This document shows positions 34,399 to 43,594 of a stretch of DNA of 64,000 bases, piece by piece (position 1 is the stretch's first letter; each line of letters starts with the position of its first letter). The DNA comes from Saccharibacillus sp. CPCC 101409 (GTDB lineage: Bacteria > Bacillota > Bacilli > Paenibacillales > Paenibacillaceae), in NCBI RefSeq assembly GCF_030518235.1, contig NZ_JAULSA010000006.1, forward strand, positions 248,001 through 312,000. The letters run 5' to 3'. A model generated the notes under the pieces. It searched no databases and was not told the origin of the DNA. It saw nothing but the letters and a program-made list of their open reading frames with translations. The position numbers were made by a program, and so were the translations under genes.

Positions 34399-35757
34399 AT
34401 GAGTTTTAGAAGCTACTTATTTGCAAACAGGCGGATCAATACGGCGGCGTCGCTGCTGGTGCTGGTGCTGGCGCTTTTTTATATCGGGCTGAACGCGCCT
34501 TACATTCGGTATATGGCGGGAAATGCGGAAACGCTGCGGGCGCATACGCCGTTTGCGACGCCGGAGTTTACGCTGAACCTGTTCAACTTCGATCCGTCGA
34601 TGTATTACGGCATAGGCACTTCGTCCGTGATTCATCCGCTGATGTCGCTGCTGGCCGTTCCGCTGGGGGCGGCGGCACGCAATCTGGGCGGCAATCTTTT
34701 TTTCCTGGTGCTGCAATCGCTGGTCAACGGGGCGTCCGCCGCGCTGGTGCTGATTGTTCTGAGCCGCAAGACCGACAAACTGCTGCTTCCGCTGCTGGTC
34801 GCCGCGCTGTTCGGGACAAGCTCGTATCTGATCTTTACCGCGCTGATTCCCGATTCGTATCCGTACGTCCAGTTCGCGATCGTGCTGTCCGTGGTGTATA
34901 TGCAGTATGCGAGAGCGCGCGAAGCGGACGGGGAAAAAGAACGCTCGTGGCCGTTCGCGGCGTTGGCCGCCGTTCATTTCGCGCTCACTTCGACCAACGT
35001 TATTCCGTTCGGCGCGGCGCTGCTGATGAATATGCGGGTCCGGCGCGGCCGGGAGCGAATCCTGCGGTATGTTCGAATCGTGCTGCTGGCGCTGGGTTTT
35101 GTCGCGATCGGGACCGCCGTGCAGTTTCTGTGTTTCGGCCAGGCGTGGATCGAAGGGTGGTCCAGCAGCCTGAAAGCGGGCGGGACGGGGTATTCGGCTG
35201 CTTTTAAGCTGTCGGTTCATTATCCGGTCTTCTACATGCTCGGCGTCAACCCGATTCTTGCGCCGCATGTGCATCTGCTCGATCCGGGCATGGCGGCGTT
35301 CGTGACGGATCTGACGAGACCTTATCCGCTGCACGTCCGTCTGACGGGCGGATTTCTGCTGCTGCTGTCGGTGGCGGGTTTTCTGCGCGGCATCCGGGAA
35401 CGGGAAACGTGGACGCTCGGGGCTTATATCGCTTTTGCCGCCGCGCTGCATCTGGGGGCCGGATTCGGGCTTAAAGTGTTTACGTACGATATGTATTTGT
35501 ACGCGGGGCATTATTTGTTCGCGATCTTCCTGCTGGGCGGCGCGTTTGCGATCGGGCTGCGGGAAGGCTTGTTCAAAAAAGCGCTGACCGCTGTGCTGCT
35601 GGCGGCGCTGCTGACGACGATCGCGAACAATGTGTACCGGCATGCCGAAACGCTGCGGACGATCGATGGGGCGTATGAGGAGATGGGGGAGTCGGCGGAA
35701 TCGACGGGATCGATGGGATCGGCGCAGTCGTTTTCCGCGTTAAACGGCCGCGCCTGA
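34399..35757 (+). CDS. Polytopic membrane protein, possible GT-C glycosyltransferase
   Basis: I chose ATG 34399, with GGAGG five bases upstream, giving 452 residues. There are about ten hydrophobic helices. An extracytoplasmic loop after helix 1 carries LNLFNFDPSMYYG, where GT-C enzymes place a catalytic Asp. Position at the end of the UbiA-HAD-SMR-SMR cluster suggests it transfers the lipid-linked pentose to a surface glycan. No family was recognised with certainty. The C-terminal tail is Ser/Gly-rich low-complexity sequence. Confidence 0.55.
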   Translation: MSFRSYLFANRRINTAASLLVLVLALFYIGLNAPYIRYMAGNAETLRAHTPFATPEFTLNLFNFDPSMYYGIGTSSVIHPLMSLLAVPLGAAARNLGGNLFFLVLQSLVNGASAALVLIVLSRKTDKLLLPLLVAALFGTSSYLIFTALIPDSYPYVQFAIVLSVVYMQYARAREADGEKERSWPFAALAAVHFALTSTNVIPFGAALLMNMRVRRGRERILRYVRIVLLALGFVAIGTAVQFLCFGQAWIEGWSSSLKAGGTGYSAAFKLSVHYPVFYMLGVNPILAPHVHLLDPGMAAFVTDLTRPYPLHVRLTGGFLLLLSVAGFLRGIRERETWTLGAYIAFAAALHLGAGFGLKVFTYDMYLYAGHYLFAIFLLGGAFAIGLREGLFKKALTAVLLAALLTTIANNVYRHAETLRTIDGAYEEMGESAESTGSMGSAQSFSALNGRA

Positions 35758-35763
35758 CCGAAG

Positions 35764-35932
35764 CCGCAAACGGCGGTAGAAAAGGCGAATCGGCGGTGTA
35801 AGAAGCAGATCGTCGACGGAAAAGGCGGATCGACGGTGTAAGAGGTAGACCGGCGGTGTAAGAGGGAAGTCGACGGCGGAAGAAGCAGACTGACGGCGGA
35901 AGAGAGAGGCCAACGGCGGAAGAGGAAAGCCG
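35764..35932. repeat. About seven imperfect 22-mers
   Basis: Degenerate units around the words CGGCGGAAGAAGCAGA and CGGCGGTGTAAGAGG recur at about 22-bp steps right after the membrane protein gene. Confidence 0.65.
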
Positions 35933-35996
35933 TGTTCTGTTTGGGCGGAATCGAATAGATCGAGGCGTAGACGTGTGTGCTGTGCGGCTGGCGCAG

Positions 35997-36059
35997 TTGG
36001 CACGCTTGGTACGTTTGGAGCGCTTGGATCGATTGGATCGATTGGATCGATTGGATGGA
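35997..36059. repeat. Seven tandem 9-mers (TTGGNNCGN)
   Basis: Seven consecutive 9-base units run from TTGGCACGC to TTGGATGGA; three in the middle are identical (TTGGATCGA). Confidence 0.85.
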
Positions 36060-36066
36060 ACTCGAT

Positions 36067-36200
36067 AACTGCACAGATACAACTATTTCGCGGCTTCAGC
36101 CGTTTATGCTCCGAATAACGCCGCTGGTACAACTATTTTGCGAAAAAAAGCGGGATCGGGTGTGAAAACGAGTTATTAGTTGTATACACGCATCTATTTG
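36067..36200. repeat. ACAACTATTT-family intergenic repeat
   Basis: GATACAACTATTTCGCGG (36076-36093) and GGTACAACTATTTTGCG (36126-36142) are direct copies; AGTTGTATACACGC lies in the other orientation near 36178. This is the same kind of layout as the repeats at 4617, 8326, 20571 and 30533. Confidence 0.6.
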
Positions 36201-36281
36201 CTCGAAAAAGAGGGATTCATCGGAAATAAGTGTATGTGCGCCGTTATTTGCGGATTTGGTTAAAGGGGATCTTCAATGCCA

Positions 36282-36334
36282 AACCAGGCTGTTCCGAAAA
36301 GTCGTCCGAAACGACTTGGAACAGCCTGGTTGGC
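36282..36334. terminator. Long hairpin, possible terminator
   Basis: AACCAGGCTGTTCC (36282-36295) faces GGAACAGCCTGGTT (36318-36331), with an AAGTCGT/ACGACTT inner stem. It lacks a clear T-run. It lies 160 bp past the end of the FAD oxidoreductase gene. Confidence 0.5.
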
Positions 36335-36394
36335 GTGACTTTATTCGGTGGACGGGTAAAGGGGAGTGGCGCCGGGGAGCCGGAGAATGAAAAT

Positions 36395-36450
36395 CGCAAG
36401 ACGCAAGACGCAAGACGCAAGACGCAAGACGCAAGACGCAAGACGCAAAG
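36395..36450. repeat. Eight tandem heptamers (CGCAAGA)
   Basis: Eight 7-base units occupy 56 bp; the last one has a single change. The gap 35758-36493 holds no convincing gene and is mainly repeats. Confidence 0.9.
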
Positions 36451-36493
36451 CGAAAAATGCAAAGCGAGCAGCGAAGCCGGATATTGGCCGGGC

Positions 36494-38986
36494 TCAGCCG
36501 CGCGCCGCTTCGGGGTCGTCGGCGTAAACGCGGATCTCGATCAGCTCCGCGTACGGGCTGCCGTTGGTGTCTTCGACGACCAGGCGCAGGCTGCGCAGAC
36601 ATACCGGCTCCGCCAGCTTGTGCACGACGCGCCGGCGGCGGTTGCCGCGCCCGGAAGCGATCGTCGTCCAGCGGCCGTCCGCTCCGGCCGCTTCGAGCCG
36701 GTAATCGCGAACCAGTTCGGGGATCACGTCGAACTCCGTCCGGTGATGATGCAGATTGACGAGGTCTTCGTTCACGTCGTCGTTGAAAGTCAGATGGACT
36801 TCGCCGACCGTTTGCCCGGCGTCCCAGGTCAGGCGCAGCCAGGGTTCGGACGTTTCGATGGCGATGGCCGGCGAAGCGTCGGCGTTGGGCAGTTTGGCCA
36901 AAGAATCGACTTCGTTTGCCGCTGCGTGCGAAGTGCGGGTGCCGGGCGGCTCCGTGGATGTGTCAGCTTCGCCGGCCGCTGCGCGCGGAGTGGCGGTGCC
37001 GGACACTCCGGCGGAAGGAATGGCTTCGCCGGCCGCTGCGTGCGGGGCGGCGCTGCCGGAATGTCCGGCAAAAGCGCGGCCGGAGTTCCACAGCCGCGGC
37101 CCGGCGAACGGCCGGTGGTAGCCGTTGACCGCCTGCGCGGGATTGTAGGCGTCGGTTTCCGACTCCAGCCGGAAGCAGAACGGACGGCGCGCGAGGCCGC
37201 GTATCTGCCATTCGACGACCGGCTGGTTCGCGAGCCGGTCTTCCAGGTCCGAAGGCACGGCGGCTTCGGCGCCGCGTTCGAACGCCAGTACGCCGCTCAG
37301 CGGCTCGGCGGAATGGTACAGCTTGACCGCGGCGTTGGCGCGGACGATCAGGAACGCGTTCTGCGGCGCGTCCGGCCGCCAGTTCAGATCGAAGCGCACC
37401 CAGCGCGCTTCGCCGCCGCTTTCCACGCGGGCCTTCGCCGAGTCCCGCAGCGTATGCGGGACGTAGTTCTCGCCGCGGCCGGTATCCCACAGCTCGGCCG
37501 TTACCTCGGCGTCTTCGTCCGCCGAGAGCAGCAGGGATACGCCGGACACGCCGGGGTCCGCCGGAAACAGCAGCGCCGCGTCGCGCGCAAGCCCGCGCGC
37601 CTCGCCCGGCTGCTCCAGCGCGAGGCGCCGGAGCGACCCGGACGCGTCGACCGCGGCTTCGCGCGCCAGGTCGAGACCGTCGTCGCTGCGCAGCCCGACG
37701 ACCGAAGCCCCGCGCCGGAGCAGCGTCCGGCGCAGCAGGTCCGTGTGCCGCGCGTACAGTTCGCGCGGCGTCACGCCCAGGGCCGAGCACAGCGCGGCCC
37801 CGGTGCCCGCGGCCTCCCCGATGGCCGCGCAGGTCGCCATCACGCGCGTCGTGCCGAACGCGACGTGCGAAGCGCTGATGTTGCGGCCCGCCATCAGCAT
37901 ATTGTCCACGTTCGCCGAATACAGCGAACGGAACGGGACGTGGTAAACGCCGTCCATGTGGTAGTGCTTCGAGCCGCTTTCCGTGGCGTACATCCCCTGC
38001 GGCGGATGCAGGTCGATCGACCAGCCGCCGAAAGCCGCGTCGTCTTCAAAGCGCCGCTGCGCGACGATATCGTTCTGGTTCAGCACGTAATCGCCGACGA
38101 AGCGGCGGTATTCCCGCTTGCCGGGCAGCGAGCCGACCCATTCCAGCGTCAGGTTGTCCGCGTCGAACTGCCCGGAATTTTTGATATAATCCCAGATGCC
38201 GTAGATGACCGACGCCAGCTCGTCGCGGATACGTTCGTTGTCGTGCACCGTGTCGCGTTCGCCGCCCCATTCGATCCACCAGTAATGGCAGCCGGAATCG
38301 CCGCTGCGAATCACCCGGCGCAGCGGAATCGACGTCTGCGCGATATCTTTGGCGAAGAACGGCGGCTCGAACTTGACCGGCCGGCCCGCGTCCTTCGTAT
38401 AGAACAGCATCGTGCTGCCCAGCGTAATATCGTCGGCGATCTCCGGCGCCCATTCTTCGTTGTACGTATCCCGCGCTTCGCGTCCAAGCATATAGCGCGC
38501 CCCGGCCAGGAAGCCGAGCAGCCCGTCGCCGGTACAATCCAGGAAGACTTCGCTTTCGAACCGGATACGCCGCTCCGATCCCATCATCCAGCCGGTCGCC
38601 GAGCGGATGCGCCGGGAATCTTCCGGTCCGTCGGCTTCGACCTCGTGCACGTCCGTATTGAGGAACAGTGCGATGTCGGATTCCGCTTTGACCGCTTCCA
38701 GTACGACCAGGTCCCACAGATACGGATTGCCTTCCGGATTGCGGTATTGGTTCTCGACGAACAGTTCGCCCATAATGCCCGTTTCCCGCGCATAGCGGTT
38801 CAGTCCGTGCGCCGTCGCCCCGCATACCCATACCCGCACTTCGCTGCTGGAATTGCCGCCGAGCACCGGCCGGTTCTGCACCAGCGCCACGCTCCGTCCC
38901 AGCCGCGCCGCGGCGATTGCCGCGCATACGCCGGCCAGCCCTCCGCCGACCACCGTGATATCGCTTCGCACCGTTTCGTTTCGCAT
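36494..38986 (-). CDS. FAD-dependent oxidoreductase with C-terminal beta domain
   Basis: The 830-residue protein begins with an FAD-binding dinucleotide fold (ITVVGGGLAGVCAAIAAARLG, residues 9-29) and has VFLDCTGDGLLGFLAGARYM and MLMAGRNISASHVAFG, as in the FAD_oxidored family often linked to polysaccharide use. Residues about 640-705 are four imperfect copies of a 17-18-residue Ala/Gly/Thr/Pro unit (words GTATPRAAAGEAD). A discoidin-like C-terminal domain follows. It lacks a signal peptide. The AraC gene divergent to it is the likely regulator. The substrate is unknown. Confidence 0.8.
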   Translation of the reverse strand: MRNETVRSDITVVGGGLAGVCAAIAAARLGRSVALVQNRPVLGGNSSSEVRVWVCGATAHGLNRYARETGIMGELFVENQYRNPEGNPYLWDLVVLEAVKAESDIALFLNTDVHEVEADGPEDSRRIRSATGWMMGSERRIRFESEVFLDCTGDGLLGFLAGARYMLGREARDTYNEEWAPEIADDITLGSTMLFYTKDAGRPVKFEPPFFAKDIAQTSIPLRRVIRSGDSGCHYWWIEWGGERDTVHDNERIRDELASVIYGIWDYIKNSGQFDADNLTLEWVGSLPGKREYRRFVGDYVLNQNDIVAQRRFEDDAAFGGWSIDLHPPQGMYATESGSKHYHMDGVYHVPFRSLYSANVDNMLMAGRNISASHVAFGTTRVMATCAAIGEAAGTGAALCSALGVTPRELYARHTDLLRRTLLRRGASVVGLRSDDGLDLAREAAVDASGSLRRLALEQPGEARGLARDAALLFPADPGVSGVSLLLSADEDAEVTAELWDTGRGENYVPHTLRDSAKARVESGGEARWVRFDLNWRPDAPQNAFLIVRANAAVKLYHSAEPLSGVLAFERGAEAAVPSDLEDRLANQPVVEWQIRGLARRPFCFRLESETDAYNPAQAVNGYHRPFAGPRLWNSGRAFAGHSGSAAPHAAAGEAIPSAGVSGTATPRAAAGEADTSTEPPGTRTSHAAANEVDSLAKLPNADASPAIAIETSEPWLRLTWDAGQTVGEVHLTFNDDVNEDLVNLHHHRTEFDVIPELVRDYRLEAAGADGRWTTIASGRGNRRRRVVHKLAEPVCLRSLRLVVEDTNGSPYAELIEIRVYADDPEAARG

Positions 38987-39141
38987 GTTCGCACGCTCCC
39001 CGTGTAATGGATTGAAAAGTCTGATTTCGCCTATATATCTTTGGTTTCATCTTAAGATCCGAAACTTTCTTTTCCCATGCACGATTGCGTCGAATAGCAT
39101 ATACTTTATTTCAATAGAAGCAACGAAAGGAGCGACAGGCG

Positions 39142-40092
39142 ATGAAATGGAACGGACATATTTACTGGAAGCGCAAAGCCCGGTTCGACCTGGCGGAAGA
39201 CCTTTATCCGGCGTGGACGCTGTTCGCGGTCGAAGAAGGATCGTTTCGCTTCGAGATTGTGCAGGAGCCCGGGGATCGGGAGAGTCGGCCGGAGCGTTTG
39301 TCTTCTTCGCGTGTGTACGCTCCGCGAAGCCTGTCCGACGTACCAGGCCCGTCGAATCCGTCGATCCGGCCCAACCCGACGATCTCAGCCAACTCGTCAA
39401 ACACGCCGGTTCTGCCCGACGCGTCAAACTTTTCGGTCCAACCGCTTGAGACTGCCGGCGAAGCGGGGTTCGGCGCGGCGGTGCTGTGCCCGCCCGGCGG
39501 CATTCTGCGGCGCGAGACGGTCGCGCCGCTGACTTTTCACTATCTCCAGTTCGAGCGGGGCAATACGGACGGGCTTCTGCCGCCGGGCGGCGGGCTGCTG
39601 ACGTTCGAAGACACGCGGCGGCTGAGTTCGGACTACGCGTATCTGCGGCAGGCGGCCGACGACGATTCGCCGGCCGCGGCTGCCTGGAAAGCGCATTTGA
39701 CGCTGGACCTGCTGCGTCTGCACGCGGCGGAGCGCATGCGCGGAAGCGGGGATTCCGCGCGCTTTACCGAAGACGCGCTGATGGCGCGCGCCGCCGAAGA
39801 GATCGAAGTGCGCTTCGATTCGCCGCTCCAGCTTGAAAGTCTGGCGCGCGAGCTCGGGCTCAGCCCGGTGCAGTTCACCCGGCGCTTCCGGGCGGCGTTC
39901 GGCGAGACGCCTTCGCGCTTTCTCAGGTCGGTCCGGCTGAGCCGGGCGCGGCGGCTGCTGGACGAGACCGAGCTGACGCTGGCGGCGATCGCCGAACGCT
40001 GCGGGTACGAGAACGGCTTCTACCTGAGCCGGGTCTTCGCTGCCGAAACGGGCGTCAGCCCATCGGCTTACCGCCGCCGCCGCCGCGTATAA
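39142..40092 (+). CDS. AraC-family transcriptional regulator
   Basis: The 316-residue protein starts after GAAAGGAGCGACAGG. The N-terminus looks like an AraC ligand-binding domain (WTLFAVEEGSFRFEI) broken by a Ser/Pro/Asn-rich insert at about residues 45-110. Two helix-turn-helix motifs end the protein (LQLESLARELGLSPVQFTRR, then LAAIAERCGYENGFYLSRVF). It is divergent from the FAD oxidoreductase and probably controls it. Its last 13 codons are the first unit of an 88-bp tandem repeat. Confidence 0.85.
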   Translation: MKWNGHIYWKRKARFDLAEDLYPAWTLFAVEEGSFRFEIVQEPGDRESRPERLSSSRVYAPRSLSDVPGPSNPSIRPNPTISANSSNTPVLPDASNFSVQPLETAGEAGFGAAVLCPPGGILRRETVAPLTFHYLQFERGNTDGLLPPGGGLLTFEDTRRLSSDYAYLRQAADDDSPAAAAWKAHLTLDLLRLHAAERMRGSGDSARFTEDALMARAAEEIEVRFDSPLQLESLARELGLSPVQFTRRFRAAFGETPSRFLRSVRLSRARRLLDETELTLAAIAERCGYENGFYLSRVFAAETGVSPSAYRRRRRV

Positions 40093-40345
40093 TCCTTCGG
40101 TTTACCGCTATCGGCGCATGGAGTCGGCGGCCTTTGGCTGCGTCAGCCCATCGGCTTACCGCCGCCGCCGCCGCGTATAATCCTTCGGTTTACCGCTATC
40201 GGCGCATGGAGTCGGCGGCCTTTGGCTGCGTCAGCCCATCGGCTTACCGCCGCCGCCGCCGCGTATAATCCTTCGGTTTACCGCTATCGGCGCATGGAGT
40301 CGGCGGCCTTTGGCTGCGTCAGTCCATCGTCTTACCGCCGTCGAC
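40053..40345. repeat. 88-bp tandem repeat copied from the 3' end of the AraC gene
   Basis: Identical 88-bp units start at 40053, 40141 and 40229, and a fourth, degraded unit starts at 40317. The unit contains the last codons and stop of the AraC gene plus 48 bp beyond it; 88 is not a multiple of three. Each unit holds CGTATAATCC. No gene is otherwise seen in 40093-40581. Confidence 0.95.
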
Positions 40346-40581
40346 GCATAGGGCCGGCGCCCTTCCGCTCTTTTACCGCTGCCTATCCTGACGGCAGCGC
40401 ACGTCCTTTCTCTTTTTCCGATAGAACAAATCTACGCATCTGCCGCGGCTTTCCGTAACCGGACTCTTTTCCAATATCACAAATCCATGCAATTGTAAGC
40501 GTTTCGCCGCCGGGCGGCCGATCTTCATGTTGACGATGATATAATGAAAGCAATTTCTATCCGGGAAGGAGCGGGAAGCCG

Positions 40582-42480
40582 ATGCGCAGATGGAGCAAGC
40601 CTGTTCGATTCTTCGGTCCGTTTCGCAAGTCCCTCGTCCCGCAGCGGCTGAAGTACCGGCTGTTCGCCGCGTTCGTGCTGCTGATCCTGGTGCCGTTTGC
40701 GCTGCTGAACGCGTACAACTACCGCCAGATCGAACGTTTGGTCGAGGAGAAGATCAGCCGGCAGAGCCGCGAGCAGCTGGTCCAGCTCAACCGGACGCTG
40801 GAGGACCAGATGAGCATCGCGTACAAAACGCTTATTTTTCTCGAGCAGGATTCTTCGGTGCGCGGCGCGATGCAGCAGCCGGAGAACCGCAGCATGCTCG
40901 ATAACCAGGACCTGATCGAAGAAAAATTCAAGTCGCTCGGCAACAGCTTTTTTCTGTACAATCCGTACGTTTATTTCACGCTGCTGGATTTCCACGGCCA
41001 TATGTATACGTCGTATCCGCCGAGAAAGCAGCTGCAGTACGCGCCCTACCGCGAACGATTTCAGCGCCAGCTCGATGCCAAGCCGGGAAACGCGGAAGAG
41101 AAATCGCCTTCCGGGCCGGACCGATTGTATTACCGCTGGGACCCGCGCGACGAGAACAATATCCTGCGCGAAGTGTCGTCGAGTCCGTACCTGCTGTCGC
41201 TGTATGCCTATATGCGCGCGCCCGAAGGCGAGCCTTACGGGATGGCGCGCATCGGGATCGACTACTCGTCGTGGTTCCGCTCCGCGCTCAAGGAAACGCC
41301 GGGCGGCCAGGATTATTTTCTGATGACCGGCACGGGGGAGATCCTGGCACGGTCGGCGGAAGAGATCGGACTGGACGATTCGGTGATCCGGCGGATACGC
41401 GGCGGCGCGGAGCGCTCGTATGTGACCGACCGGGAATCCGGGATGCTGGTCAACTACGTGTATATCGAATCGCTGGACTGGTATATGGTGAGCCGGATTC
41501 CGCTGGATGTGCTGTTCGCGGAAATTTCGGAACTCAAAAGCCGGTATTTTATCACTTTTTACGCGCTGACGGCGGCGTTTGTCCTGTTTGCTTTCATGAT
41601 CTCGTCCGCGTTTACCCGTCCGTTGTCGCTGCTGCAAAGCCGGATGAAAGAAGCCGCCAGCAAAAATCTGCGCGTGCGCATCTCCGAAGAGCGCAGCCGG
41701 GGCGAAGTGCTGGAACTGACGCGCACGTTCAATACGATGCTGGACGATACGCACGAGCTGATCCGCAGGCTCAAAGCCGAAGAACGCCAGAAAGAAGCGG
41801 TGCGCGTGCATATGCTGCTGGCGCAGATGAATCCGCATTTTCTGCTGAACACGCTCAATACGATGAAATGGAGTTCGATCCGCAGCGGCAGCGACGATAT
41901 CACGGAGATGTGCGTATCGCTCGGCAAGCTGCTTGAAGCCAGCCTCGATTCCGAGGTGGAACTGATCTATCTCAAAGACGAGATCGAGCTGGTACAGGCG
42001 TATCTGCATATCCAGCGCATGCGCTACCGCGATGCGTTCTCGGTTACCTGCCTGTTCGACGAAGAATTGGAATACGCGCTCGTGCCCAAGCTGAGCCTGC
42101 AGCCGCTGGTGGAGAACGCGATCCGGCACGGCGTTTCGCATCTGGCACAGCGGGGCGAAATCTCGATCGTCGTCCGCCGGGAAAAGGAACTGCTGGTGCT
42201 CGAAGTGGAAGACAACGGCATCGGGATGGACGAATCGAAGCGGTTGAAGCGATCCGGCGAACGGCAGGGCATCGGACTGTCGAACCTCAAAGAGCGGCTG
42301 AAGCTGCTGTTTCGCGGAGAAGGCGGGCTGGAAACGACGGATCTTGCGCCCGGCACGCGGGTGAGTTTCCGGATTCCGTTCCTGCTCTCGACGCCTTACC
42401 GCCCCGCCGCTGAACCGGAACGGCCGATCGCAAAAGAAGGAGGACGAGAAGATGTGGACCGTGCTGCTGGTGGAGGATGA
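40582..42480 (+). CDS. Sensor histidine kinase (YesM type)
   Basis: The 632-residue kinase has a transmembrane helix at about residues 27-48, an extracytoplasmic sensor region to about 310, a second helix (FYALTAAFVLFAFMI), then HAMP. The phosphoacceptor His is in MNPHFLLNTLNTMKW, and the ATP-binding boxes are ENAIRHG and DNGIGMD. It overlaps the response regulator by 29 bp. It should sense an external sugar and drive the ABC operon that follows. Confidence 0.9.
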   Translation: MRRWSKPVRFFGPFRKSLVPQRLKYRLFAAFVLLILVPFALLNAYNYRQIERLVEEKISRQSREQLVQLNRTLEDQMSIAYKTLIFLEQDSSVRGAMQQPENRSMLDNQDLIEEKFKSLGNSFFLYNPYVYFTLLDFHGHMYTSYPPRKQLQYAPYRERFQRQLDAKPGNAEEKSPSGPDRLYYRWDPRDENNILREVSSSPYLLSLYAYMRAPEGEPYGMARIGIDYSSWFRSALKETPGGQDYFLMTGTGEILARSAEEIGLDDSVIRRIRGGAERSYVTDRESGMLVNYVYIESLDWYMVSRIPLDVLFAEISELKSRYFITFYALTAAFVLFAFMISSAFTRPLSLLQSRMKEAASKNLRVRISEERSRGEVLELTRTFNTMLDDTHELIRRLKAEERQKEAVRVHMLLAQMNPHFLLNTLNTMKWSSIRSGSDDITEMCVSLGKLLEASLDSEVELIYLKDEIELVQAYLHIQRMRYRDAFSVTCLFDEELEYALVPKLSLQPLVENAIRHGVSHLAQRGEISIVVRREKELLVLEVEDNGIGMDESKRLKRSGERQGIGLSNLKERLKLLFRGEGGLETTDLAPGTRVSFRIPFLLSTPYRPAAEPERPIAKEGGREDVDRAAGGG

Positions 42481-43423
42481 AGTCTTCGTGCGCGAATCGG
42501 TGCGCGAGATTATTTCGTGGGAAGAGCTGGGCTTTCGCGTGATCGGCGAATCCGGCAACGGCGAAGAAGCGCTGGAGCTGATCCGGCGCGACCGTCCCGA
42601 TCTGGTGCTGTCGGATATCGTGATGCCCGGACTCGACGGGCTGGAGCTGCTGAAGACGGCGCGCGCCGAAGGCGTGAGAAGCAAGTTTGTGATGCTGACC
42701 TGCATGGGCGAATTCGAGTATGTGCGTCAGGCGATGGAATACGGCGCGTCCAACTATATCCTGAAGCTGTCGATGAGCGTCAACTCGCTGCGCGACACGC
42801 TGCGCAAAGTCGGCGCGGAGCTGTCCGCCGAACGGGCCGCCGAATCCGGCGAAGCGCGCGGGAACGGCGCTGCGGCCGGACCGGAAGGCCGGGCCGCGGG
42901 CTCCGCCGATATTTCGCAGGCGCCGGAACCGGCCGCTTGCGGTTCAGGCGCTCCGGACGCGTCTTCCCGGGGGCTGTCCGGCGCTGCGGCGGCTCTCGAA
43001 GCGCCCGTCGGCCCGCGGGAGCCCGAAGACGCTTTTCGCCTCCAGCGCGAGGACGAGATCGCGCACCCGGAAGTGCGCCGCATCGTCGAATATATCCATG
43101 CGAATTACGAAACGGATATCACCGTCAAATCGATGTCCCGTTACGTGATGATGGGCGAGAACTACGTCAGCGCGCTGTTCAAGAAAAAGACCGGCCGCAC
43201 CCTGATCCATTACCTGCACGGCGTGCGCATAGCCCGGGCGTCGGACTATTTGCGGCAAACGGCTTTGCCCGTGCACGAGATCGGACAGCGGGTGGGCTTC
43301 GCCAACGACAACTATTTTATCAAGATCTTCAAGCGTTTGACCGGTCTTACGCCCAGCCAGTATCGCGGCCGCGAGCAGGAAGGCGCCCGGCGCGAAGCTT
43401 CCGCGGCCGAGCGCCGTTCGTAG
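42452..43423 (+). CDS. Response regulator with AraC-type output (YesN type)
   Basis: The 323-residue protein has a receiver domain (residues 1-120, phosphoacceptor Asp in DLVLSDIVMPGLDG), then a 100-residue Ala/Gly/Pro-rich linker, then an AraC helix-turn-helix pair (about 210-310). It lacks the long middle domain common in YesN proteins. It starts inside the kinase gene after AAAGAAGGAGGACGAG. The solute-binding gene 238 bp downstream is the likely target. Confidence 0.9.
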   Translation: MWTVLLVEDEVFVRESVREIISWEELGFRVIGESGNGEEALELIRRDRPDLVLSDIVMPGLDGLELLKTARAEGVRSKFVMLTCMGEFEYVRQAMEYGASNYILKLSMSVNSLRDTLRKVGAELSAERAAESGEARGNGAAAGPEGRAAGSADISQAPEPAACGSGAPDASSRGLSGAAAALEAPVGPREPEDAFRLQREDEIAHPEVRRIVEYIHANYETDITVKSMSRYVMMGENYVSALFKKKTGRTLIHYLHGVRIARASDYLRQTALPVHEIGQRVGFANDNYFIKIFKRLTGLTPSQYRGREQEGARREASAAERRS

Positions 43424-43594
43424 CGCTTCGGCCGCGCCCGATCGGCAGCGCTTCGCCGCGCCGGGCTTCGCCCTGTGGCCTTGATCCCGCGGCGATAGAA
43501 GAAATCGATGCTGCACGGTGCTTCGATCCGGCGGGCGCCCGGTGCAAACTGCACAGATTCCTTCGGTCCGAAACATGGATTTGTGGCTAAAAAC

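Noticed and set aside
36230-39007. A 925-codon plus-strand frame opposite the FAD oxidoreductase.
   Set aside because: The minus-strand frame has clear FAD-binding motifs; the plus frame is Arg/Ala-rich with no recognisable domain.
40222-40458. ORF of 78 codons after the AraC gene.
   Set aside because: It is a frame across the 88-bp repeat units with no ribosome binding site.
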